Below, in pieces: positions 42,627 through 56,338 of a DNA stretch of 64,000 nucleotides. The first letter of the stretch is position 1; each line of letters starts with the position of its first letter. The position numbers and the translations under genes are program-made. The DNA lies in NCBI GenBank assembly GCA_963682055.1, contig OY821743.1, positions 13,737,566 through 13,801,565 on the forward strand. The letters are read 5' to 3'. The DNA is from Primula veris. Taxonomy: Eukaryota; Streptophyta; Magnoliopsida; Ericales; Primulaceae. The notes under the pieces were generated by a model. That model had not been told where the DNA came from. It did not search any database and saw only the letters and a program-made list of their open reading frames with translations.

Positions 42627-43402
42627 TTGCAGGGTATTATGATTTTAAAAGCAGAGAAAGAAATTAACTTAGCTTGTACAAGTAGGTCGCAGGATCTTGA
42701 ACAAGGTAAGGTAGACAAAGATTTGGCTCCATGGAACGTCTTTTATATTGCAAGACTTGAGAAGATACAGTCGGAACTTGAGGAAGAACAACACAAGGTA
42801 GAAAGTATGCAGCAACAACTCAAAGAAAAAGAGAGTTTGAACACGAGATTTCAGAAGAAACTTAGTTTGTTAAGGAATGACAGACAGGAGACGGAGTTAT
42901 CTCTTCTCCGAAAAAAGGAAGAAAAACTAAAAGAGGAATACCATGCCAAGGATTAATAGGATGTCGGCGGATTCCGATTTCTTCGTTGACATGAGCATAT
43001 TAGTTGATTTGTTGGAGAAGTAATTCCAGAGAAACCATAGCAAAGAGGTCCTAGATCTTATGGTCAACATGTTGGGATTCAATGAAGAAGACGTGCAAAG
43101 GATTGATGTTGCTCAGCAAGATTTAGGTAAAGAAGTTGTACGAGGTGTCCTGGGCGGACCTGGTCGGTTAATTAGTGGTACTGCAGGTGCTAGTCCTTCT
43201 GGAGCCATAACAAATATGATATCTGATAACCAGGCTGCATTTAATGCAAGGGAGATGGAGCTCTCCCAACAAGCAGTCATTTCTACTATGTTGAAGATAT
43301 ATTTCTTGAGATTGTAGACAGAAAAAACAAGGACGGAGATGTATATGGTTTAGATTCTCAAAATTCATATGACGGCCAGAGTTCAGCAGGTCCTGAGCAC
43401 CC
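42627..43402 (+). pseudogene. Golgin-candidate (GC3/GC4-like) pseudogene fragment
   Basis: The first frame (42627-42956) encodes LAPWNVFYIARLEKIQSELE and a coiled coil, ending in tandem stops TAA TAG. A different frame resumes with VDMSILVDLLEK, hits an in-frame TAA at 43021-43023, then continues with FQRNHSKEVLDLMVNMLGF and RGVLGGPGRLISGTAG to 43317. These blocks match the C-terminal part of plant golgin candidates with a GRIP-related ARF-binding domain (family recognition from memory). At least one frameshift and two stop positions break it, and the N-terminal half is absent. No intron interrupts the stretch, so a retroposed, 5'-truncated copy is likely, though I cannot see a poly-A tail or target duplication. 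Confidence 0.75.
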
Positions 43403-44381
43403 GTAAGTACTTGTGAATAAATTTTAAGAAATCATCCAACAGACTTTGATCAACATAATGACGAACGTTTTGAACAACGTATTGGAAAAGAAGCCGATGT
43501 GAGATTTACTCTCTTCAAAGGACGTTTTTTCAAATTCAAGAGTTAATTGGAGGCTTACCACCGATATCGGAAGCTTCAAATCTAGCACCAGTGACGAATA
43601 GAGTTATCACTTTAAGGTTCATTTTGAGTTACAATACACTCTTATACAAACTTCTCACAAAATAATCCGAATTTGTAAAACCTATGACATTAGTCTTGGA
43701 TATCAATCTATTGACCACAGTTCAATTAGACCATATTCTCGAGCCACGTCGTCTAGCCAAGTTCAGTCCGTTTGTCAACATATTTATTTTAGTGGAATTT
43801 TGCATTTTATATTTTAAAAATATGTGGATGCTTGTCAAGTCAGATTACACCTTTTGAAAATTTGGGTTTTAAGCAAAAAAAGCTAAAAAAATCTAAAAAA
43901 TCCAGATTTTTAAATATATATTTTCAGTGGATTATAAAATCTGATTTTGGATTCAAAAATACGTTAACAAACATAGCATATGTCCCTTACTTATACTATT
44001 ATTAGTAAACGACACACATGCGTTGCGTGTAACACGCTACAAATTACGATGATGATACAAATATTTAAGAAAAAAATATAGGATATAAGAAAAAAAAAGA
44101 TGATATAAATTATGATGGTGATACTGATATTTAGAATAAAAAAAAATATAACATATAATAAATTTTGAAACAAAAATGCCTAATTTTTTTTTATTTTATA
44201 AAATTAGGCAATATGATAATTAATAAAAAAATATAAAAATATCGAGTTAATTATATTAATATATTAATAAGTATGATATAGCGAAAACAATATATGGCCT
44301 AATTGTACCCTAAAAAAAAACATTGGGAAATTGTAACGAGGAGTGAAATAAAAAAAGAGGGTAGTATATTTATTTAATTTA
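43403..44381. other. Intergenic region upstream of succinate-CoA ligase
   Basis: Contains a fragment at about 43850-43985 with AATCCAGATTTTT / AAAATCTGATTTT words related to the MITE copies in the downstream gene, then very A-rich sequence. The promoter of the next gene must lie here; I see no convincing TATA box. Confidence 0.45.
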
Positions 44382-44417
44382 GTAGAGAGAGGGAGAGAGA
44401 GAGAGAGAGAAAGAGAG
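44382..44417 (+). repeat. GA-rich 5' leader of succinate-CoA ligase
   Basis: A (GA)n-type tract, GAGAGAGGGAGAGAGAGAGA and onward, ends at the ATG. It mirrors the leader of YLS8. Confidence 0.7.
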
Positions 44418-47400
44418 ATGGCGGCTCGTCAAGCTGGTACAAAGATGGTGTCGAGGATGTGTTATCGAATACAATCTCGCCGAAGCTACTCTTCTTCGGT
44501 GTCGGATCCACCTCCTTCTGTGTTTGTGGATCACAACACTCGTGTCATCGTTCAAGGTATCACCGGTAAAAACGGTACCTTCCACACCGAACAAGCCATC
44601 GACTACGGCACCAAAATGGTTTCACTTTCTCTTTTATTTTACTTTTTATTTTTATATTTTTATCTATCTTATTATTCTTTCTGGATCTGTGAAAAATAGG
44701 GTTGTTTTTTGTTATGTTTCTAGGTTTGGGTACACTCTTTGGTAAAATATGGCACCAAACTGTTATTCTTATACTACTACTGTACATATTTGTAATATGT
44801 ACTATTAAGTATATTCGTGGATCTCTGTAAAGGGCTGGTTTTGTTAGGTTTCCAGGTTTAGGTACTATTTTGAACGATGTGGTTAAAATATTGCACCAAA
44901 ATGGTATTTATCAAATATTTCCTATTTTTCTTTTTAGTTTTGGTCTTTGTTGTTATATGCTATTGAAATGGTATATACACCTTATTATATATGGACGTGT
45001 ATATATAATATAAGTAATTTCCTGGATCTATGGAAAGGGTTGTTTTTGTTAGGTTTCCAGGTTTAGGTACTCTTTTGAATCATGTGGTAAATTATGGCAC
45101 CAAACTGTTGTTTAGTAATGTATTTGCAAATTTACTTTTTAGTTTTGAGCTAGTACATATCTATCTAATTATCTTTCTGGATCTGTGAAAATGGTTCATT
45201 CTGTTAGGTTTCCAGGTTTAGGTACTAATTTGAATCATGTGGTACAATATGGCACCAAAAATGATATTTATCAAATATGCCCGGATTTACTTTTTATTTT
45301 CCATACTGACCAAGCTATTGATTATGACACCAAAATGGTACCCATCTTTTATATACTTACATATTTATGTATGTAAATATCTTCCTGTTCTGTGAAAAAG
45401 AATTGTTTTTTTAGGTTTCCAGGTTTAGGTACCAATTTGAATCATGTGGTAAAACATGGCACCAAACTGGTAATTATCAAATGTTTATAGGTTATATCTT
45501 TTCCTCACTGACCTGACCAAGCTATTGATTATGACACCAAAATGGCATATACACATCTTATATATATGTACATATCTATACTACATATATATGTATCTAA
45601 GTATTTTTTCGGATCTCTCAAAAGGGTTGCTTTTGTTAGGTTTCCAGGTTTAGGTTTAATTCGAACCGTGTGGTAAAATATGTCACCAAGTTGGTATTTA
45701 CTAGATATTTCCGATTTTACTTTTTAATTTTGATCTATGTTGTTATATGCTACATATATATGGGGTATGAGATTTTTTAGGCTGATTTTTGGAATTTTAA
45801 AATCCATGTGTGTTTGGTTTGTAAGATTTTTATTTTATTTTAGAAATCTAGATTTTTGGCCAAAATACTCTTTAAGAATCTAAAATCCAATAATCCAACT
45901 ATTTGATGGATTTTTTGATTTTTCCGCCACCTTTTTAGGGAGCTAAATGAAATTTACACGGATGGACATATATACCCCTAATATCTTTGAAAAATTACTT
46001 TCTTTCTTTTTATAAACAAACAATAAAGGAAGGAAGAAATATTTGGGAAGTAGTATTCTATTTTAGGATAGTCATGTAATTTTGCATTAAGAATCTGAAA
46101 TAAAAAAAGTTAACGATTTTTGTATGACAAACACTTTGTAGTAACTTTTAAAAATCAAGATTTTTTGCCAAAGATTTTTAAAATCAGATTTTTGACTAAA
46201 AAATCTGATCCCAAACGGACCCTATGTATCTAAGTATCTTTCTGGATCTGTGAAAAGGGTTGCTTTTGTTAGGTTTCCAGGTTTAGGTACTATTTTGAAT
46301 CATGTGGTTAAATATGGCACCAAAATGGTATTTCTTAATGTATGTCCGATTTTACTTTTTAGGGTTTCCGATTTCTTAATGTTATGTCTTTTCCAGATTG
46401 ACCAAGCTATTGATTATTGCACCAAATTGATTTATATATATATATATATACACACACACACCCTTTTTTGACACCCTCGTGAAAAACACTCTAAATCAAG
46501 ATTTGATTTATGCATATCTGGACGGTTTAAAAATGAGCCATACCAAGAAAAGGGAACACCTGTATTTCCATGTTTAAGAAATAAGACATGCAAATGACTA
46601 ATAGCACTAAAATGGAATATTAACTACACATTTTTTCTCTATCCTTTTTCCAGCATATGCCCTCCTGGATATTTGAAATGGGTGATTTTTGTTAGTTTTC
46701 TAGGATTATGGCTTTAATTTGAAGTTTGATCCCTTTGGAAAAATAAGAACCATAGAAAGAAAAAGGAACACGCGTATTTCCAATTTGTAGAAATAAGATT
46801 TGCAAATGACTAAGCATTAAAATGGTCTAACTGTCTAATAACTATACATTTTCCCTCTGTTATCAATCTTTTTTTGTTCCATATATCATTTTATCTTCCC
46901 GGATTTGTGAAAGGAGTGTTTTTTTTTGGGTCGAAATTGTAATTTATATTATGTAGTAAATTAAGGCATTGCAAGAAAAAAAGGACTCTTGGATTGCCAA
47001 TTTCATAGAAATAAATGGTGCAAATAACTAACATGTTTATGTCAAAGGCCAATATATACTGAATAGTTAGCTTTTTTTGATAACTAAGCTCCTAGTCACG
47101 GTAATGGGGAGTTGCTTTGTTTTCTATATGTCATCATTAATATGTGAAATGGTTAAATTTGTGATTTTATTATATTCATATTAGCATTTGCCATTTTTTG
47201 GAAATAACGGGTGCAAATGACTTGCATGTTTATGTTAAAGCAGATATACACCAACTGGTTAGCATTTTTTTATATTTAAGCTTTTATTGTTGTAATGGTG
47301 AGTTGCTTTGTGTTTTATATATCTGCCTGGATATGTAAAGTGGGTAATTTTTGTATAGTTTCTAGGTTTTACATTTTAATCTGACCCGTGGTAAAATAAT

Positions 47401-50400
47401 ACCCATAGCAAAAATTGAACACGTGGATTGCTAATTATTAGGAACAAAGTTGCACATGACTAAGATGTTTGTCAAAGGCCGAGATATTCTGTCTGGTTTG
47501 CAATTTTTTGATATCTAACTCCTACTTTGTAATAGGGGAATGATTGTATTAACTTGTTCGGGAGATTGGTTTATGTTAATCAAAATCAAGTGAGAAGTAA
47601 TAAACTGTCATCCCTTTCATACTTTGTGTTCTGATCTTTTTGTTTGGTTATTCGTTTATGGTGCTAAAGTTTATGATGCTAAAATATTATGCTATGTATG
47701 TTTAGTTTCTATAGAAAAGACAGAGAAGGAGATCATTATAAATATCATTAATAATATGAAGGGAGGGAGGGTCCGGATGGTGAATGAGAGAATTCTTAAA
47801 GTGATGCTCGTAGATTGTATCTGGATTTCTTAACCTGTGTGTGTACGTGTAAAATCCTGAAAATGTGAAGAAATTGCAACTTTTTTTAGAGTTTCATCTA
47901 AAAGCTGGGAGCTAAAAGATTAGTAGGATTAGTTTTTAATTCTAAACTGAATAAATGCTTGTTTTTTAGGTTAATGTTGTTGGATTGTTTATGGGCAATA
48001 AATTTCAGATAAATGGATAATTGTCTAGATATTAGTGTCTTAACTCTGAAGTAGTATATATGGAAAGTTAAAAAGAAGTAGTATATATGGATTCTGTGGG
48101 AGAAAGAAAAATAAATAGAGGATAGGTCTAAAGGACACATGATCATAATCATTCTGACTAGATTGGTGTATAAGGTTCGATCTAAGGGTTCTAAACTGAA
48201 TTTATTTTGCCTTGTATAAGTTTCTAACTTCTTCTTGTTATCAGTTTGACTAGATTGGTGTAAGGTTCACTTTGGTAAATTCTGTATAATTCTTGGTTAA
48301 AGTACATGAATTTAGGTGAATAAAAAGCAAGACTATAATTTTATAAATTTTATTTTCTATACCAGACTTTTACATTTTAATAATTGTGTACACCTTTATG
48401 CGTATTTGAGTGATATACCTATTTACAAGTGCAAGTGGGTCACGTGGCTTAACTTTGGTCATGATATTGCACAAATTCGTACTCTAAAATTGTAGCTCAG
48501 CATCGTAAATTGAAATTTTCGCATGATGGTATACTGAATCAATATAATGTGAAAAGTTTGGGTTAGGATTTTACTCGTTTCTTTAAGTTGATTGTGTATA
48601 AATTTTGTCATTCTGTGTAGTGTTTGGATAAAATACATGAATATTATAGTCATTACCTAGTTCACTGTTGTTTTAATAGGTTGGTGGTGTTACCCCAAAG
48701 AAGGGTGGAACTGAACATTTGGGACTTCCAGTTTTCAACACAGTTCAAGAGGCAAAAGATGAAACAAAGGCAAATGCCTCGGTGATATATGTTCCTCCAC
48801 CTTTTGCAGCTGCGGCAATTATGGAGGCGATGGAGGCCGAGCTTGATTTGATTGTTTGCATCACGGAGGGAATTCCTCAGCATGATATGGTAACATTTAT
48901 ATAAAATATGCATACATATCGATTGCCTTTAACTTCTAGAATGAGATTGTTTGTAGCTCAACTCAAAATGGGGTCTCTTTAATATTTTTGCTCATTGTTG
49001 TCCACTGTATGAAAGATGAATCATGCTTAGTTATTGTATAGTAATGAACACGTTTCCAGAAAATGTACACTCATATTTTATTAATGACTGTTTTGTACAG
49101 TTTCCGTCTAAATTAAAAGAAGAAAAGGTTGACATGATTAAACGGTTTCCTTCTAATTTCAGGGTAAAATGGTTGTTTTTTCCCATTATTTTAGACGTGA
49201 GTGTACAAACTGATTAATCTAATAGGTTCTTTTACTGTTATGGAAACATGTTCGACTAGTGTACATAATTGAAAAAGTGTAAGGTATATAGATGTATGGA
49301 AAAATGTTACACTAGTGTAAAAGTGTGTATGGTAGATATACAAAAAGTAAGAAACCCCATTGTTTTTTAAAGCAAGTTTTTGAACGCTAAAAATGTAATG
49401 TAAATGTTTCTGTAAGCTTACTTGTTATTGCTTATGCAATTTTATGATGATAGTACATGACTTGTTATCATTAGATGGAACATAATGTACTGGTGTAAAC
49501 TCTGGTTTTAGAAGTATGGATGATCGCAAATTTGTCAAATTAGCATTGGTATAAAAATTTCCTTCTGTTGTTAATTAGGGTCTATTTGCGAACATATTTT
49601 TAAGGCTGATTTTTTTTTTTTTTTTAAAATCCATGTCTGTTTGGTTTGTAAGATTTTTTTGTTTCTAAAAATCCAGAAATTTGTCCAAAATAATCTTAAA
49701 AAGCTAAAAATCCATAATCCAGCTATTTGGTGGATTTTTTTTTTGTTTTTTTCGCTATTTTAGGAAGTTAAATGATATATACACGGACGGACAAAAATAC
49801 CCCTAATTTCTAAGTAAAATTACATTCTTTTTTTCATAAACAAACAAGAAAGAGGAAGAATAGTGTTTTTCCCCAAAAGAGAGCAAAACATCGATTAATC
49901 ACAAAGAAACAAATATATGAATCAAAACTCCATTCTGTTGTGTGAATTTTAAATCTAAATAAAAACCCATCTGATTTTCGAGGCATGCTCCATACCATTT
50001 GAAAACCCATCAGTTTGAAACTCCATTTGAAAACCCAACACTATAAGAGCTCCTTTCCATTCCTTTGAGAAGTGAACAAAATTGCTACTAAACAGATCAG
50101 TTGAATCAATGGAGAGAGATAGGTTTTGTAGACACTGGTCTGCTTTGATTTGGATATAGTTATATTCCATGAGTATAAGCAAGAATAGTTATGTAAATTT
50201 TGTAATTAAAAATCTAGATCAAAAAAGCTTAAACCAAACACAGATAAAATCTAGATTTTTGTATCTGTTGCCAAACATTTTGTGCAGCTTTTAAAAATCA
50301 AGTTTTTTTTTTCAATGATTTTTAAAATCAGATTTTTGACTGAAAAATCTGTTCCCAAGCGAATGACTGTCTGTTTGCAAAATTGAAATTGAAATTGTCT

Positions 50401-53400
50401 GTTTGCAAAATTTTCCACAGGATGATATGCTTACCCATTTGTATAGAATGACTTTTGCATCTACAATAAGATTGTTTGCAGCTTAACTCAAATTGATATT
50501 TTTTCAAAGAAATTATCAATTGTATGATGAAACATGACCCCGGTTTTTGTTTCTTCCAAAAAAGACCCTTAGGAAGTTCTTATGGGAAGGTGAAGCATGC
50601 TAAGACCTTTATAAAGAGCTCGTGGAACTGTGAAGCATGTAATTGAGCCGTAATATGATAGTTCAAATTTTCATTTGCTATCTGTTATAGTTTGTTGAAC
50701 TTAAATTAACTGCAGTAGGGCAGTGGTTTTGGTCTTGTTTATTTTATAGAATACATTTAACCTTTACAATCAAATCGTTTGCAGCTTAACTCAAAATGCT
50801 TCTTTTTTGGGAAATTGTTTCCTGTATCCTTGGTATGAATATGAAACATTACTCGTTATAGTTTCTCCAAAAACCCTCTATGAAGTAGTCTTTGGGAACA
50901 TTATCTCTGGTTAGTCGTTATTGTTTAAGACCTTTATGAATTGCGAGCCAGTATATTAAGCATGTTCTTGAGCCGTAATATTATAATTTAGTTTTTCGTT
51001 AACTCTTTGTTATTCTTGTTGAACTAAAATTAACTGCAGTGGTTCTGGGCTTCTTTATTTTTAAAGAAAACCTTTACCTCTGGAATCAGATCTTCACACA
51101 CACACACACACAACAACAAACAACACAGACAAAAAGATAAAAAATAAATAATGAAGAAATGGTCTCTGAAGGATTTTATTTGAACCCCTAGTATTTTTAA
51201 TTCAAGTTTTGTTGTTGTTTATTAAAAACCAAATTAACTGGAATGGACTTTGGTTTGTTTAACATGTTTTTTGTGCCCGCTTGCATCATGATCTAAGACA
51301 CTTTTGTTAGCTTATGCAACTTTATGATGGTGGTACATGAACTAAACCATTATATGAAACCATATGACGTTGTTTGTGAAGCATGTGACGAGATTGCAAA
51401 AATGGTATTTTCATATAGAAACCTCTCACCGCACCATATGGAAACCTTGTCTTTTCTCCATTTTTTTTTCTTTTTTTAATCTTATTAGGGAGGATCAAGG
51501 GATTTCACACCTACCCCCTTAACAAGACTCGAACCCTGCACCTCCTAGTGATAGTGCGGGCTCTAGCCTTGTCTTTTCACCATTATGTATAGGAAACCAT
51601 AATTAAAAAGAATATCAGATAAATTTTAGGCAGGCTGAAGTTTGTTTATAAAAGTAAAAAGGTGTAATAATAAAAAAGAAATATATATTTGTATGATGAA
51701 TTTTTTTCTTCAGATAAACATAAGTTTTAGGAGAGTAATAGGCAGGCTGAATTTTTATAGAAATTCGAATTCAGTATGTAAAACCAAAGAAAGAAGGTTT
51801 CAACTACAAATACTATATGGCATCTCATGTAGAAGTCTATGTGGATGCTCTTATGGTCCCTCATTTTACTGACAACGAGACATTGGTTCCAACTTTATTT
51901 TATTCACCGATTCCAGACTTTCCATTAGCACAGGGAGCTCAATCTATGACCATCATTATGTTTCGTTCCAGAAGTATTATGCTGTTTATTCACTTAAATG
52001 CATTCATTTCCTTTGCAATGCCCATTTAGGTCCTCCAAAATTTCCTTTGGATCTGTTAAGTAAGCAAAAATCAATCTTCTAGATGCTGTAGTTTGTGCAT
52101 TTTCATATATGTAATAGTAGAGGTGGTGTATAATCTCGAAAGCATTTGGATATTGCTAACTTAATAAGTTGGCGGTGGCAGATTTTCCTATTTGATGTTT
52201 TCTCCTCTAAATTTTTCCAGTAGTAGAATTTCAGAAATGGCAATTTGTTCTAAGTGATAATTCCTTGTAACAGGTTAAGGTGAAGGCTGCTCTAAACAGA
52301 CAATCAAAAACTCGGTTAATCGGACCAAACTGCCCTGGAATTATTAAGCCAGGAGAGTGTAAAATTGGGATTATGCCTGGGTATATTCACAAACCAGGGC
52401 GTATTGGAATTGTTTCTAGATCCGGTACATTGACTTATGAAGCTGTAAGTTCCCTTTGTGATGATAGGTTTATATTTTTCCTAAAGCGGAAAATTGTGGT
52501 CATTAAGAATGTGGTTACACTTTAATTATTTTGTGTGGGGTACTACATATACCAACTTGGGAATCTTCCGAGTGACCAAAAAGTATCCCTTTTACTTTTT
52601 CAGCTATTTCATATATCCTGTGAGAATTTTTTATGAACGTCTATTTGATGCTGTCCTTGTTCTGGAAAATGAAAAGGTAGTTTCAGAAAAAAATGTTTCC
52701 TTCTTTCTATTGAAATATGCTCTCATCCTATCTATCATTTACTTCTTTTTTAACCCAGTTAACTGCTAAAGGTGCTGAGAGTTTTTATTTACAGTATGCA
52801 TGGATGATAGAAGTCCTTTTTTTGGTATTGTTTAAGCGTAATTAAACTTGATAATGCAAATGTATATTAACGCTTTACCAGATGTAGAATGAAAAACTAA
52901 AGTAGCTAAAAGCCGAAACAAATACTAACTAGACACTTGGTACTTCTAAAATTGTTTTAAACTAGTCACTTTATGATACGGCTGACCTTAAAGCCTCGAC
53001 TTCTAAAAAAAATTCACTCATCTTATTGAAAGGTGATCTCATATCATTCACTTTTCTTTTTCTTGATCTATAAATATAAAATATGTGACAAACAATAGCC
53101 AACTGTACGTCATCCAAGTTATATAGAGATTGCTTAAGAGAAATAGCTACTTAAAGTCACTCGTAAAGAATATTGAATATTTTTTCTTTTTAGCTTAATG
53201 CTGTGAGTTTGATAGTCTATATTTCCTTTAAAAGTTTATATATCTTGCTCCCAAAAAATAAAATATAGTAAAGGACTGGAAGGAAATTTACTCGCTCCTA
53301 GACAATTTATGATTATGTGGGCATGCTTTACTTTGAATCTCTTGGTAATAAAAATGGTTGTATATTGAGTTCCTTCTTTTATATGTGAGTTATTGGTGCC

Positions 53401-56275
53401 TCTGATGATAATTGTTGTTTGCAATATATGGTCGGTGAAATGATGAGCTCGATAATAATTTCCTGTGGGATTATGTTCTTATATTAGTGTTTCCCTTTGA
53501 TAAAAGTGAAACTTGTGTATGTCTGTTCATTTTGTAGGTTTTCCAAACCACTGCTGTTGGCCTGGGGCAATCAACCTGTGTCGGTATTGGGGGTGATCCT
53601 TTTAATGGAACTAACTTTGTTGACTGCGTTGAGAAGTTCCTTGTTGATCCTCAGACAGAAGGTTTCATTTTTTTCTTCATTCCTTTTTTGCTTAAAGTAT
53701 AGTAGTATTTTATAATCGTGTGTCTAGATGAGAAAACTGAACTAATATTCCCATGCAGATGTTGCAATAACTATTAGTAGTATGACATAATGTTCTTTGG
53801 GTTCTTTCTTTTGGTATATTCAATTTGTTTTCTGATATTACTCTTTCCCGTTTTATTTTGTACAAGATTTTCTTGCGTTCTTGTGTTGTGGTTATAGTCG
53901 TGAGCTGTTAGGACAACCTACTTGATGATGTTGAGACTGAGAAAATATTTGAGCTGTTTTACATTTTCTAAATTCTAAAACCAGATCAGACCAGCATATT
54001 AGCCAATGGCAGGGGGGGTTTCTATTTAGTAACAAATTGAAGCAAAAAACTAAAGATACATAACATTAAAGGAAGTGTATTTTAATATGCTATCATAGAT
54101 GAACTTGAAGATATTTGTCCCCTGATACTCTTTACACCTTTTCCTTAAAAGAAAAAATATCAATCGTGAAGTTCCCTTGGCTCAAATTGTCACTTGAGAA
54201 GTTTATGGTAAATTTGGAGTGTATGCAGATTAGTTTTTGTAATGATTGTTATACTTTGTACTTTGTCGCAAACTACATATTGTTATTTTGCCGTGTCTTA
54301 ACCAATTTCTTTCTCTTAGTTCAATACATGCATCTATCTTGAGCTGTGATGTCATATTGAGGACGTCTTTAGCTTTATGTGCCTCAAATGCAGTCCAAAA
54401 TCTGCACCCTTTTTTATAACATATATTGGTTTTCAATTTCATTTGTAGTTTGGGGAAAGGTGAGTTTTTTTCCATGGCTGCGTAGTAAATCATAGTTTGC
54501 GACACGTGAGACAATTTGGGTCTTGCTAACTTTGCAGAATAAAAAAAAAAATCCTCAAAAAAGATGCACCAACAAGTATTGAAGATATGCTTTATTTGAC
54601 CGCTACCTCGTTGTAGTTTCCTGATATTTGCCAAATGTGTTTTATCATAAACTTTCCCCCAAAAAAATGATTCTAATTAAGATTTCTACTCCCTTTCAGG
54701 TATCATACTTATTGGTGAGATAGGGGGCACAGCTGAAGAGGATGCTGCTGCACTTATAAAGGTTAGTAATGGTTTTACATATGCAACAGATTGACAAATG
54801 GGATATTAATGTTAAGTGGAAACCGCACAAAACTGCATTCTTATTGAATATTCAATTTTGTTATGTGATTGCCTGAAATCGGGAAGCAACTGAAGTTGCA
54901 TGTTATGTTTCTTTTTATTTTCCTATTTTGAATTCAATTGTATTCCCTTTTGTCTTTCCTTTGATAGGGCGAGTAGGTTTACCAGTTCTTGTCTACTTGA
55001 GTGTTACTTTTAACTCATTTTTATCTCATCATATATCTTGCATTCTAGACAAGTAGTACAAACTACCAAGCATTGTTTTTCTGGCTTAGGGTAAACTTGT
55101 CCATGCTGAGAAGAGATACGCAAATAAAATAATTTAGCCTTCATATGATTTAAGGAAATTGCAGGGTTCTTTGAGAAATATGGGCTTGTTTCCTGTTTAT
55201 GTTAAGTGTATCAAAAGAAAGGAGGACAAGTGGCACAGTTAAAAGTTTTGGCGCCAACTTAAAATACAAGCATGACTTTAAATTACTTAGAGAACTAGCC
55301 AATTTAAGTTATACGCTTCACTGCCATAAACTTATGTTTCATAAACCTGGACTTATTTCCTGTTTATGCTATGTAGATCATAAGAAAGGACAAGTGGCAC
55401 AGTTAAAACACAAGCATGATTCTAAATTACATAGAGAACTAGCCAATTCATGTACTACGCTCCTCCACTCCCATAAACTGATGTTTCACTGACGTCTTTT
55501 TTTTTTATTAAAACATTCTTAATCAGAATATGTGTTTGAAACCTTACCTAATCTCCTCAACTGGACATTTTTTCCTTTTTAAATGTTATTTATGTTTTTT
55601 GTATAATCTTTGTTCTTAGGTCTTTCAAGGTTTCTTTTTTACTTGTCGAAGGGATCCCAAAGTCGTCTTCTCTCTTCGACTCTACTTACAAATATGCTTG
55701 AGTCTGTATATTTTGGGAAGTGTGGTTTTATTTAATAATTGGATATTGCAAAATTGAAACATCTATAAAAACTTGAGCCTCTTAATTTGAGCCTCGTGCA
55801 TTACTTTTACTCATTCCGCTTACATGAAAACAGTTTTGAAAGAAATTTCATCTGCATCAAATATGTGATTCGGTGAAGATCTTATATTGCCCAAAAACCT
55901 TTTTCCTTTCTATGTATTGCATGTTGATCTGATTTTTATTAACAGGCAAGTGGGACTGAAAAGCCTATTGTTGGTTTTATTGCTGGGCTTACTGCTCCAC
56001 CCGGACGGCGAATGGGTCATGCTGGAGGTATTATATTTCAATTATTTTCTCTTACGTGTGCTTTTTAAAGACAACTGAAAAAACCGGCTTTCATATCCAT
56101 TGCAGAAAACAGTACTCTATTTGCTATCAAGTCATTTGTAATACTAGCAATGATTTTAATTACTTATACGGGAAAACATTAAAACAGCACTTATTTTCGT
56201 AAGAGCTCAGAAGAAGAGAAAAATAAGCCCTTTATAATAATAACATGCAGTTAAAATTCAGCCATATAACATGTT

Positions 56276-56338
<63 letters not shown>

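Noticed and set aside
45185..46471. Small frames encoding [18 protein letters not shown]
   Set aside because: They arise from the intron tandem array; no acceptor-to-donor exon with continuity to the gene's frame is evident.
51526..51535. tRNA-like B box, considered as a tRNA gene
   Set aside because: No cloverleaf or anticodon arm can be drawn; the A-rich tail and target duplications make it a SINE.
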